From assembly GCF_001442535.1 (NCBI RefSeq), contig NZ_CP013141.1, positions 2,825,574-2,889,573 of the forward strand: a stretch of DNA of 64,000 nucleotides, in the 5' to 3' direction. Positions within the stretch are counted from its first letter, which is position 1; each line of letters opens with the position of its first letter. The DNA is from Lysobacter antibioticus (lineage in GTDB: Bacteria; Pseudomonadota; Gammaproteobacteria; Xanthomonadales; Xanthomonadaceae). Both the position numbers and the translations under genes were made by a program. Below, piece by piece: positions 56,741-64,000 of the stretch. The notes under the pieces are model-generated. The model made no database searches. It was not told where the DNA came from and saw only the letters and a list, made by a program, of their open reading frames with translations.

Positions 56741-57154
56741 ATGGCCTTCCGAATGCGCCGAGTGATCCTGTTCGGCGACTGCGACCCGGGTGGGGTCGTG
56801 TACACGCCGCGTATCGCTCACTTCGTCGTCGAAGCGGGGCTCGATTTTCTGTCGCATGCGCTCGGCGGACCCGCAGCCAGGCGTTTGTTCGCCATGGGCA
56901 TCCTGCCGCCCGCGCGCGCCCTTTCGATCGAGTTTCTGCATCCGATGGCCTGGGACGATGCGATCGATATCGAGGTCTCGGTCGACAAGGTCGGCGAGCA
57001 CTCGTTCGCTCTGCTGGTCAGCGCGTTCAATGCCGCCGGCGACAACTGCTTCCGCGCGACCATCACGCAGGTCACGATATCGCCCGAGACGCGATGGCCG
57101 GTACCGCTGCCTGCGGAACTGAGGGCCGCGCTCGACGGGACGCGCGACGGCTGA
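56741..57154 (+). CDS. Hotdog-fold acyl-CoA thioesterase (YbgC/4HBT type)
   Basis: 137 residues from ATG 56741. The 4-hydroxybenzoyl-CoA-thioesterase signature is present: VILFGDCDPGGVVYTPRIAHFVVEAGLDFL, with catalytic Asp in GDCDPGG-VYTPRI and the long hot-dog helix. Then ARALSIEFLHPMAWDDAIDIEVSVDKVGEHSFALLVSAFN and CFRATITQVTISPET. It hydrolyses acyl-CoA or acyl-ACP thioesters. The substrate chain cannot be told. Family proteins are 130-150 residues, so complete. It stands alone between unrelated genes and converges with the methyltransferase gene. Confidence 0.9.
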   Translation: MAFRMRRVILFGDCDPGGVVYTPRIAHFVVEAGLDFLSHALGGPAARRLFAMGILPPARALSIEFLHPMAWDDAIDIEVSVDKVGEHSFALLVSAFNAAGDNCFRATITQVTISPETRWPVPLPAELRAALDGTRDG

Positions 57155-57182
57155 CGGGTCCCGTGTCAGCCGGATGACGCCA

Positions 57183-57911
57183 TCAGGACGGGTTGTACGC
57201 AACCCAGCCCTTGAAGGTAAAACCGGCATAGAACAACTCGACCTCGTCGAACCCCGCCTCTCGCAGCAAGGCCAGGTCCTGTTCGGGTGAAAGCGCCGGC
57301 AGTCGGCTGCCGATCGCGGCGATGGCGTTGCCGGCATCCGCGGCGGGAATGCCGGACGCTACCGCGAAGGCCGCGTAGCGATTCAGCCAACGCGCCTTTT
57401 GCTGTTCGCCTTGGGGAAAGCTGTGGTGGGCCACGATCAGTGGAGCGCCGGGTTTCAGGCGTCGCCTGAGCTCGGTCAAGGTATGCAGGCGTTGTTCGGC
57501 GGGCAGAAAATGCAAGGTCAGCAGGCAGGTGGCGCCGTCGTAAGGTCCCTCCGACGCGGTGTCGATGTAACCCTCGACGAGTTCGACGCGCGGTGCGAGC
57601 GGACCCAAGGTGGCGCTCGCGAGTTTCAGCATCTCGGCCGACGGGTCCACGCCGACGAAACGCCACTCGGGCTGCGCTTCGGCAAAAACCTTCAACTCCA
57701 GGCCGCCGCCGGCGCCGAGGACGAGTACCTGGCCGTCGCGGGGTACGCTCTCGGCGAGCAGCAGCCTGGCCATCTGTTGCAGCGCCTGAAAGCCCGGTAC
57801 TTGCCTGACCGGACCGAGCGCGTAGCGGGCAACCGCCTGGGGATCGGAGAACGACGACAAGACTGGGCTCCTGCGCGGATGAAGGCGACTGATGCTACTG
57901 CAGATGCCCAT
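57183..57911 (-). CDS. Class I SAM-dependent methyltransferase
   Basis: 242 residues from ATG 57911; a later TTG would start at LSSFSDPQAV, and upstream in-frame ATGs only add Arg-rich text. SAM-binding motif I VLVLGAGGGLELKVFA, motif II VGVDPSAEMLKLA, motif III-type GPYDGATCLLTLHFLPAEQRLHTLTELRRRLKPGAPLIVAHHS. The C-terminal cap FDEVELFYAGFTFKGWVAYNPS is typical of small-molecule methyltransferases of the Methyltransf_12/25 group. Substrate unknown. Converges with the thioesterase gene, 28 nt apart. Confidence 0.88.
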   Translation of the reverse strand: MGICSSISRLHPRRSPVLSSFSDPQAVARYALGPVRQVPGFQALQQMARLLLAESVPRDGQVLVLGAGGGLELKVFAEAQPEWRFVGVDPSAEMLKLASATLGPLAPRVELVEGYIDTASEGPYDGATCLLTLHFLPAEQRLHTLTELRRRLKPGAPLIVAHHSFPQGEQQKARWLNRYAAFAVASGIPAADAGNAIAAIGSRLPALSPEQDLALLREAGFDEVELFYAGFTFKGWVAYNPS

Positions 57912-58125
57912 TTCCGACTCGACCCGGAGGCAGGCCGAGGCCGCCGGCTTCGATGAGGCGTGTCGCTTCTGGCCGCGTCCCAAAGCCGTCATAGTCCAAG
58001 CTTGAGGCATGCAGAGCCGGATGCCGCACTGCTGCGGCGGACGGAATCGATGCGACAAACGATAATGCGAAGCCGCTTTGCGTAGCGGATCGACCGAAAA
58101 ACGTTGGACTTCATTGGAGAGTTTT

Positions 58126-58617
58126 ATGCGATGGATCGTGGTCTTCGCCGCCGCCGGCCTGCTCGCTGGCTGCGCGACCAACCGCCCGGCTGGGCTCAGC
58201 AGCCAGTCCTTGGTAGGCACCTGGCGCTGTGGGCCGATCGCGGTGCCCGACCCGAATTACGACTTGGTCGTCAGCACGGAGACGATCAATCAGGCCGATG
58301 GCCGTTACACCAGCCTGACCACCTCGGTGATCACCCAGCCCGGCAAGTCGCCGGTGGTCATCCGGGACCGGGCATCGGGCACCTGGCTGCTTGAGGGCGA
58401 CATCCTCGTCTCCAAGATAGAGGAGGTGAAGTTCCTGTCGTCGTCCGATTCGTGGATCAGCAACGAGCGCGGGCAGAAAGTACAGGACGACATGCTCAAG
58501 AAGAAGTCGGTGTACCGGTCGCGCATACTGAAGTTCACCGGGCGGACGCTCCGCATCATTCCGGTGGAATCGACGTACAAAGAGGCCGAGGTCGAGTCGC
58601 TCTGCAAGCGTACCTGA
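58126..58617 (+). CDS. Lipoprotein of unknown function
   Basis: 163 residues from ATG 58126 with TTGGAGA upstream; an earlier in-frame start at 58078 lacks a leader. Lipoprotein signal VVFAAAGLLAGC. A beta-rich domain opens LVGTWRCGPIAVPDPNYDLVVSTETINQADGRYTSLTTSVI, then GTWLLEGDILVSKIEEVKFLSSSDSWIS and ILKFTGRTLRIIPVES, a lipocalin-like layout. Periplasmic, membrane-anchored. The closing Cys (LCKRT) could pair with CG in the first strand. Function unknown. Next gene is 48 nt downstream. Confidence 0.8.
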   Translation: MRWIVVFAAAGLLAGCATNRPAGLSSQSLVGTWRCGPIAVPDPNYDLVVSTETINQADGRYTSLTTSVITQPGKSPVVIRDRASGTWLLEGDILVSKIEEVKFLSSSDSWISNERGQKVQDDMLKKKSVYRSRILKFTGRTLRIIPVESTYKEAEVESLCKRT

Positions 58618-58665
58618 CCCTGTCGAGACCGGTTTTCTCTGCAGAATCTGCGTGGAAGTACGGCA

Positions 58666-58983
58666 ATGAATAGAGAACAGGAAGTTCACGTGCTGAAGGA
58701 ACTGCTGAAGGCGATGGATACCTCGCAACGCGGCCGTCCTTGGCGTTATCGGTTGCTATGGGCCGGACTGTGGCTGGCTACCGCCGCAATGTTCTTCGTC
58801 GTATTCCGCAGCGGTGCCGAGCTTCATTGGCCTCACATCTTGTTGGCGGCCGGCTGCTTCGGGCTGGGGCTGGTTTTCGCCTACGACTTCTGCAGGTCCA
58901 TGCTGCTCCGGCAGTGGCCCGTCGTGGCGCCGCACATCGACCGCGAGCGTATAAAGCGCCGGCTTGCCGAGTTGTCCCGCTGA
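58666..58983 (+). CDS. Small two-helix membrane protein
   Basis: 105 residues from ATG 58666. A charged amphipathic N-terminus (EQEVHVLKELLKAMDTSQRGRPWR) precedes helix 1 (LLWAGLWLATAAMFFVVF) and helix 2 (HILLAAGCFGLGLVFAYDFC), then a basic C-terminal tail (DRERIKRRLAELSR). No family recognised. Probably co-transcribed with the lipoprotein 48 nt upstream. Confidence 0.75.
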   Translation: MNREQEVHVLKELLKAMDTSQRGRPWRYRLLWAGLWLATAAMFFVVFRSGAELHWPHILLAAGCFGLGLVFAYDFCRSMLLRQWPVVAPHIDRERIKRRLAELSR

Positions 58984-59331
58984 CGGCTTCGGGTCGCGGC
59001 CGGTCATTCCGGCGGTAACGGGCACGCCGGGGCGGTCGCAGCTTGTCAGTCGAATGCCGGGTCCGGTCCTGCCGGGTCGAGTCACTTCGCATTCGTTGCC
59101 TGTGCACGGCTCGCGGTCGTAGCCTGGTCTGCACGCAGGCGCCGAGCCTGTGTCCTGTTCGGCGAACTAGGCAGGCTTTCGCAGTCGCTCAGCGGGTGTG
59201 ACAATTATCACGAAAGCAGGTTCGTCGCCGTTCGCTCGAAGAACGCGATGCTACTTTGACTCCTGCGCGCAAAGCGGGTCGGGCTCCCCGCGTTTTTCGC
59301 AAGTTGGCCCGGATTTCCTTGGGGGGAAACG
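58984..59331. other. Gap before the OmpR-family regulator
   Basis: About 350 bp with no supported gene. ATCACG/CGTGAT-like short repeats are not convincing. The end carries CTTGGGGGGAAACG immediately before the regulator start, a purine-rich ribosome site. Confidence 0.5.
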
Positions 59332-60045
59332 ATGGACGCTCGCTCGATGGAGGCCGCCCGGCGGCTGCCCACGCTGGCGGTGGTGGAGGACGATCGAACA
59401 TTCCGAGAAGACGTTCTTTTGCCGGTGCTGGCGCATTCCGGGTTCTCCGTCTTCGGGATGGCGGGCGCGCTGGATCTGTACCGGTCGATGACGCTTCGCT
59501 CCTACGATCTGGTGCTGCTCGATGTCGGCCTGCCCGATGAGGATGGCGTCAGCATCGCAGCGCATCTGCGCAAGCTGTCTCCGCGTGTCGGCATCGTCAT
59601 GTTGACCGGATACGACTCCGGCCCGGACCGGATGCGCGGGCTGCGCGCGGGTGCGGATGCTTATCTGCCCAAGCCGGTCGATATGGAAGAGGTGGTGACG
59701 ACTTTGCATAATCTGGCGCGATGGGTCGTGCCGGAGGCGAACCCCACTCATGCGCGGACGAAGTGGCGCCTGGACGACAGGGGCTGGTGCATCCTGACTC
59801 CCGGCGGTGTCGAGATCGAGATGAACCTGGCCGAGCGGCAAGTCATGGCGATGCTGGCAGCAGCGGCCGGCATTCCGGTGCAGCGCGAGACTTTGATCGC
59901 GAGCTTGGTCAAGAACGCCTACGAGTTCGATCCGCACCGGCTGGAAATGCTGGTTCATCGCCTGCGCAAGAAATGCCAGCAGTTGGCGGAAGAAGAGCTG
60001 CCGCTGCGCGCGGTGCGTGGCATCGGCTATGTGCTCAACTGGTAG
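59332..60045 (+). CDS. OmpR-family response regulator
   Basis: 237 residues from ATG 59332 (GGGGGGAAACG upstream). Receiver: VVEDDRTFRED acids at about 19-21, phospho-Asp64 in LVLLDVGLPDEDG, Thr in VMLTGYDSG, Lys in YLPKPVD. Winged-helix output domain (about 145-235): GGVEIEMNLAERQVMAML, RETLIASLVKNAYEFDPHRLEMLVHRLRKK and AVRGIGYVLNW, the standard Trans_reg_C pattern. The following gene, 42 nt downstream, is a propeller sensor without a kinase. A separate kinase gene lies opposite beyond it. The regulator may serve that kinase. Confidence 0.92.
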   Translation: MDARSMEAARRLPTLAVVEDDRTFREDVLLPVLAHSGFSVFGMAGALDLYRSMTLRSYDLVLLDVGLPDEDGVSIAAHLRKLSPRVGIVMLTGYDSGPDRMRGLRAGADAYLPKPVDMEEVVTTLHNLARWVVPEANPTHARTKWRLDDRGWCILTPGGVEIEMNLAERQVMAMLAAAAGIPVQRETLIASLVKNAYEFDPHRLEMLVHRLRKKCQQLAEEELPLRAVRGIGYVLNW

Positions 60046-60087
60046 CCGGTCGCGCGGGCGCCCTGCCGGCGATGGGGAAGGCGCGGT

Positions 60088-62439
60088 GTGAGTAGTCTCA
60101 AGGCTGGGTTGCGGCTGACGTGGTCGGCGCTGTTTCTGTTGGTCCTGTGGGGTTCCGCTTCGGCCTCGCCGGGGGTGCAGCCGCGCTATCGGGTGGGCGT
60201 GCACGCGTTCACCGGAGACGACGGGCTGCCGCAAGGCGGCGTGAATGCCGTGCTCCAGACCCGCGACGGCTATCTCTGGATCGGTACGTTCGGCGGCCTG
60301 GCGCGTTTCGACGGTTTGGCATCCAGTATCTTTCGCGCCGAGCCGTCGCTCGATGCCTCCGGTCCGCAGCGCGAGCCGCAAGCCGGGCCCGCGAGCGATC
60401 GCATCCTGGCGCTGCATGAAGACGAACGCCAGCAACTGTGGATCGGGACGCAGGACGCCGGCTTGAGCGTGTACAGGCAAGGGGCGTTCCATCACCTGCC
60501 GCTCTGCGGCGGTACCTGCCAGGTCAACGCGATCGCGCAGACGCCCGACCGGACGCTGTGGATCCTCAGCAATGTCGGCTTGTTCACGCTGGACCCCGTG
60601 CGCCGGCAGCCGACCTGGATCGATTCGCAACGAACCGGCCATACGCAGCTGGTGCGCGATCGGCAGGGGCATATTTACGTAAGCGGCGGGGAAGGCCTGT
60701 TCGTTGTCGACGATGGACGGCTTCGTCGCCTGCCGTTGCCGGCTGGGGACGGATGGGTGCAGGTGTTGAAAACCAGCGGCGACGACTTGCTGGTCGGCAC
60801 CAACCGTGCGCTTTATCGCTACCGGCCCGGTCAAGGCCAATGGCAGCCCTTGGGTGTGGCAAGCCCGACCGCGGCGATAAAGGATGCCGATGAGCGATGG
60901 TGGGTGGCGACGGCGTCCGGGCGAATGCTGAGGGAAGACGGTGGCGGCGGCTGGCAGGATATTCCCGAACTGTTCGGCATGGGCGTGATCAGCCTGGCGC
61001 GGGACGACGAGGGCAACCTGTGGTTGGGCAGCGGCAGCAAGGGGCTGTTGCGCGTACGCAAGCCGGTGTTCGGAGAGATCCCCGCTTTCCATGGCGGCGT
61101 GAACATGGCCGGCCGCGCGATCGTCGCCGATGGACAGGGCGGCCTATGGCTCGGTTCGGCTTGCGGAGGGCTGCGTCATTGGCGACAGGACGGCCGCATG
61201 CTGCGGCAGCCGGTCCTGCGAGCCGCGGGCGACGAATGCGTCACCAGCCTGGCCTTGGACGGCGACGGCGCGCTCTGGGCCGGTACGGCGGAGGGGCTGT
61301 TGGTGCGCATCGCCGACGGCCGGCCGAAGCTCGTCGGAAATTGGCCGGGGGGCGGGGCGGTCAATGTCTGGCGAAGAAGCGAGGGACGTCTGCTCGTCAG
61401 CTCGGGCCGCTCCGTGCTCGCGGTCGAGATCGATGGCGAACGGCGTATCTCCGGGCAGCACCGCATCGAGGCGCTGGGCGACATGAGCATCAATGCCATC
61501 GTCCCGGCGGCGAGCGGCGGCGACTGGTTCGTCGGCGACCGCGGCGTGTGGCGTTTGCTCGGCGACCGCGTTGTCGAGCGATGGACGCCCCGCGAGGGCT
61601 TGTCGTCGCGTTTTGCACGCGCCGTGTATGAAGACCGGGCCACCGCCACGTTGTGGGTGGGCACCTACGGCGGCGGTCTCAACCGGATCCGCAACGGACA
61701 AGTGCAGCGTTACGACAGCCGCAACGGCCTGTTCGACGACACGGTGTCGTGCATCCTGCCCGACGGCCAAGGGCGTCTATGGCTGGGCGGCAACCGCGGC
61801 ATCACCGTGTTGCCGACGCCGGGCGAAGCCGGCGCCAAGATCGAGTCGGTCGGCTACGCCGCGGGCGATGGCTTGGTCCCGGCCGAAATCAACGGCGGCC
61901 ATTCGACCGCGTGCCACCGCGATACCCAGGGGCGGCTGTGGTTCTCGCTGGTCGAAGGCTTCGCCGTCGTCGACCCCAAGGATTTTCCGGTGGTTGCATC
62001 GGTCCCGCTGAGAGCCCGCATCGAACAGGTGGCGGTCACCGGACGCACCCAGCAGATCGCAGGATCTTCGCTGGCCTTGGAGCCTTTCGCGCGCAGCCTG
62101 GAAATTCATTACACCGCCATCAATCTGAGCCGGCCGCGGGAAACCTATTTTCGCTTTCGCTTGCTCGGATTCGATCACGGCTGGGTGGATGCCGGACAGA
62201 ACCGCAGCATTCTGTACCCGCTGATTCCCTGGGGAGAGCACCTGTTCGAAGTGCAGGCGCGCACCCTGGGGGGACGTTGGTCGCCGGTATCGGCCCGCCT
62301 GAGCATTCTCAACCCGCAGCCCTGGTATCTGCGGCCCTGGGCCTTGATCCTGGCGACGGCCCTGGGTTTGCTGGTGCTGGTCGCCGCCACCCACATCGGC
62401 ACGAGCCAGGACAGAATGCCGGCGAAGCCTCCGGATTGA
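60088..62439 (+). CDS. Propeller sensor protein lacking a kinase domain
   Basis: 783 residues from GTG 60088. Signal-anchor-like N-terminus (WSALFLLVLWGSASA), then two-component-regulator propeller repeats over about 600 residues (GYLWIGTFGGLARFDG, QLWIGTQDAGLSVY, GNLWLGSGSKGLLRV, LWVGTYGGGLNRIRNG, RLWLGGNRGITVL), a Y_Y_Y domain (about 665-745; LEIHYTAINLSRPRETYFRFRLLGFDHGWVDAG) and one final helix (WALILATALGLLVLVAATHIG), then only 14 residues. Relatives continue into a kinase or GGDEF domain; here the stop follows at once. The sensor must therefore signal by another route, possibly to the kinase encoded opposite. Confidence 0.88.
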   Translation: MSSLKAGLRLTWSALFLLVLWGSASASPGVQPRYRVGVHAFTGDDGLPQGGVNAVLQTRDGYLWIGTFGGLARFDGLASSIFRAEPSLDASGPQREPQAGPASDRILALHEDERQQLWIGTQDAGLSVYRQGAFHHLPLCGGTCQVNAIAQTPDRTLWILSNVGLFTLDPVRRQPTWIDSQRTGHTQLVRDRQGHIYVSGGEGLFVVDDGRLRRLPLPAGDGWVQVLKTSGDDLLVGTNRALYRYRPGQGQWQPLGVASPTAAIKDADERWWVATASGRMLREDGGGGWQDIPELFGMGVISLARDDEGNLWLGSGSKGLLRVRKPVFGEIPAFHGGVNMAGRAIVADGQGGLWLGSACGGLRHWRQDGRMLRQPVLRAAGDECVTSLALDGDGALWAGTAEGLLVRIADGRPKLVGNWPGGGAVNVWRRSEGRLLVSSGRSVLAVEIDGERRISGQHRIEALGDMSINAIVPAASGGDWFVGDRGVWRLLGDRVVERWTPREGLSSRFARAVYEDRATATLWVGTYGGGLNRIRNGQVQRYDSRNGLFDDTVSCILPDGQGRLWLGGNRGITVLPTPGEAGAKIESVGYAAGDGLVPAEINGGHSTACHRDTQGRLWFSLVEGFAVVDPKDFPVVASVPLRARIEQVAVTGRTQQIAGSSLALEPFARSLEIHYTAINLSRPRETYFRFRLLGFDHGWVDAGQNRSILYPLIPWGEHLFEVQARTLGGRWSPVSARLSILNPQPWYLRPWALILATALGLLVLVAATHIGTSQDRMPAKPPD

Positions 62440-62494
62440 GTGAGGGCCGACTGGGCCAGTGCCGACCGAGCGAGTGCCGCGCCGGTCCCGGCGA

Positions 62495-63955
62495 TCAGGG
62501 GGCGGCGGCGTGGCGCGTCATGGCCGGGTCCGTCGGTACGACCGTCGAGATCTCGCGATGGCTCGTCCTGTGCGGCGTCTGCGCAAGCTCCCAGTCGGCC
62601 TCATCCCGCAGGCTGTCTTCGGGCTCGGCCAGCGGCAAGCGGATTCGGATGCGCGTGCCCTCGCCGGGGGCGCTTTCTGCCGTGATCGCGCCACCGTGGT
62701 CGGCGACGAAGCGATGCACGGTCGCCATGCCGATCCCGGTGCCCCGGTCCCTGGGCTTGGTCGTGAAGAACGGCTCGTACAAGCGCGCGAGCACTTCCGG
62801 CGTCATGCCGACGCCGGTGTCTTCCAAGCCGATGCAGGCGTGATCTCCGTCGGCCTCGACCGACAAAGTGAAACGACCGCCCTGCGGCATGGCATCGCAG
62901 GCGTTACTGGCTACGTTCAACAGCGCCAGCACCAGCTCGTCCCGGTCGGCCTTGACCCACAGGCCCGAGGCCGAGGTGTCCAGCGATACCTCGATCGCGC
63001 GCGGGAACACCGGCAGGATCAACGGCCGCACTTCTTCGATCGCCTCGGCGAGATCGAATGTGGACAGGTGTCGCGTATGCGTGCGGCTGAAGCTGAGCAG
63101 GCGCCGGGTGAGGGTGGCGCCGCTGCGCGCCGCCTGGCGTATTCCAGGCAGGACCGCGTCGATGTCGCCACGCCGGCCCACGGACGTCGCGTGGCCCAGG
63201 ATCACGCTGAGGATGGCATTGAAATCGTGGGCGATGCCGGTCGAAAGCCGGCCGATGGTTTCCATCTTCTGGGTTTGCACCAGACGCTCGTAAGCGCGTT
63301 CTTTCTCTTCCACCTGGCGCTGGAGCTCCAGGCACAGCGCGTTGAGTTCTTCGCTGCGGCTGATCGCCCGTCGCGACGACAGGATCAAGCGGTCCAGGAT
63401 CGCCACCAGGACGAGAAAATTCATCCCCGACAGAAGCAGGTTGGTCGAGGCTTCCGAGGCCTGCATGGAATCGGTCGCGAGTTGCAGGTCGGTGCGCGCC
63501 CCGATCGCGAGTGCGGCGGCGTAGGCCAGGGCGGTCCACCAGACCGCGGTCCTGCCCAGGAACAATCCCGACAACAGCAGGGGAAGCAGGTGGGTGATCT
63601 GCAGGCCGGACTGCGAGCGCAGTCCGTAGGCGTGGTAACTCACGGCCATCAGGATCACGCCGCCGATGACGGTAAGGCTGGTCGATAAGCGGAACAGCCC
63701 GTGGCGCAGCAGATAGAGGCAGGCCCAGGTATAGGCGCTGACGATCAGCAGCAGCCAGTGCTCGGTGTAGCTCGCCATGTCCGGCGCGGCGGCGCAGGAC
63801 CCGATCGCCATCAACAGCGTGGTGACCGCGACGACGGCGAGTATCGCTTGCAGCGCCATGGCGTTGCGTTTGTCGCGCGCCGCGCGGATCGGCACGCGTT
63901 GCATCCAGCCGATGAAGCGATGCCAAAGGGGAGGGAACGATTCGCGTGCGGTCAT
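62495..63955 (-). CDS. Membrane sensor histidine kinase
   Basis: 486 residues. Five to six transmembrane helices (AILAVVAVTTLLMAIGSCAA, HWLLLIVSAYTWACLYLL, STSLTVIGGVILMAVSYHAYG, THLLPLLLSGLFLG, WWTALAYAAALAIGA, LLLSGMNFLVLVAILDRLIL) form the input region. A coiled coil (LCLELQRQVEEKERAYERLVQTQ) leads to HisKA with the phospho-His in IGRLSTGIAHDFNAILSVI, and HATPase_c (NVASNACDA, DTGVGMTPE, GTGIGMATV). No receiver. It converges with the kinase-less propeller gene (55 nt apart) and may complete a three-gene signalling cluster with the OmpR-type regulator; this pairing is inferred. Confidence 0.9.
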   Translation of the reverse strand: MTARESFPPLWHRFIGWMQRVPIRAARDKRNAMALQAILAVVAVTTLLMAIGSCAAAPDMASYTEHWLLLIVSAYTWACLYLLRHGLFRLSTSLTVIGGVILMAVSYHAYGLRSQSGLQITHLLPLLLSGLFLGRTAVWWTALAYAAALAIGARTDLQLATDSMQASEASTNLLLSGMNFLVLVAILDRLILSSRRAISRSEELNALCLELQRQVEEKERAYERLVQTQKMETIGRLSTGIAHDFNAILSVILGHATSVGRRGDIDAVLPGIRQAARSGATLTRRLLSFSRTHTRHLSTFDLAEAIEEVRPLILPVFPRAIEVSLDTSASGLWVKADRDELVLALLNVASNACDAMPQGGRFTLSVEADGDHACIGLEDTGVGMTPEVLARLYEPFFTTKPRDRGTGIGMATVHRFVADHGGAITAESAPGEGTRIRIRLPLAEPEDSLRDEADWELAQTPHRTSHREISTVVPTDPAMTRHAAAP

Positions 63956-64000
63956 CGGGACGGTTGACGCAGAAAAGCGGTTGAAGGCCAGGACACTCGA

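Noticed and set aside
1..64000. tRNA and rRNA genes
   Set aside because: I saw no cloverleaf with the GTTCGANTC T-arm in a proper context and no rRNA-like conserved blocks; a covariance-model scan would settle it.

Overview
The window is high-GC, densely packed gammaproteobacterial chromosome. The gene content suggests the Xanthomonadaceae, most likely Lysobacter or a close relative: secreted S8 and M9 proteases, an M13 lipoprotein peptidase, an Ax21-like outer-membrane barrel, many LytS/LytTR and propeller-type sensor systems, and numerous small lipoproteins. This placement is inference from gene content; no rRNA or tRNA gene is visible to confirm it.

Layout. 0-4.3 kb: the end of an OmpA-type envelope protein and a large outer-membrane protein whose 5' end appears to carry two single-base frameshifts. 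4.5-6.5 kb: an orphan DUF4096 transposase-like protein, a NarL/RcsB-type response regulator and, beside it, a decayed second copy of that regulator. 6.5-12.2 kb: an oxidative-stress block with a LysR regulator, a periplasmic catalase with its ankyrin partner (katB-ankB arrangement), and a YcgJ-family protein translationally coupled to a lipoprotein Cu/Zn superoxide dismutase. 12.4-21.4 kb: secreted proteins, namely an S8 subtilase, an M9 collagenase-family metallopeptidase preceded by a tandem array of about 18-bp palindromes, and an A/T-richer, probably acquired, secreted protein with a possible nuclease-toxin C-terminus followed by a lipoprotein. 21.5-30.7 kb: a very large hybrid sensor kinase, an M13 peptidase and small proteins.

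31-48.5 kb is accessory DNA. At least seven places carry sequences with the layout of integron attC sites (59-base elements). Each has an R''-like core holding the stop codon of the preceding gene, a central GCCGA...TCGGC hairpin and a TTAA-containing right half. They separate small single-gene units that all point the same way: a lipoprotein, an intradiol-dioxygenase-like protein, a membrane protein, a HAD phosphatase, a glyoxalase-fold protein and several unknowns. No integron integrase is in the window. This looks like a dispersed, ageing cassette array (CALIN-like), interrupted by ordinary chromosomal genes: an EAL/GGDEF protein, a tandem pair of Sel1-like proteins, a LytS/LytTR pair and others.

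48.5-64 kb: an exported alpha/beta hydrolase, an HD-GYP-like/LuxR fusion regulator, NmrA, NTF2 and lipocalin-like proteins, the Ax21-like barrel, a second LytS/LytTR pair, a hotdog thioesterase and a methyltransferase. It ends in a signalling cluster made of an OmpR-family regulator, a propeller sensor that lacks any kinase domain, and a divergent membrane histidine kinase.
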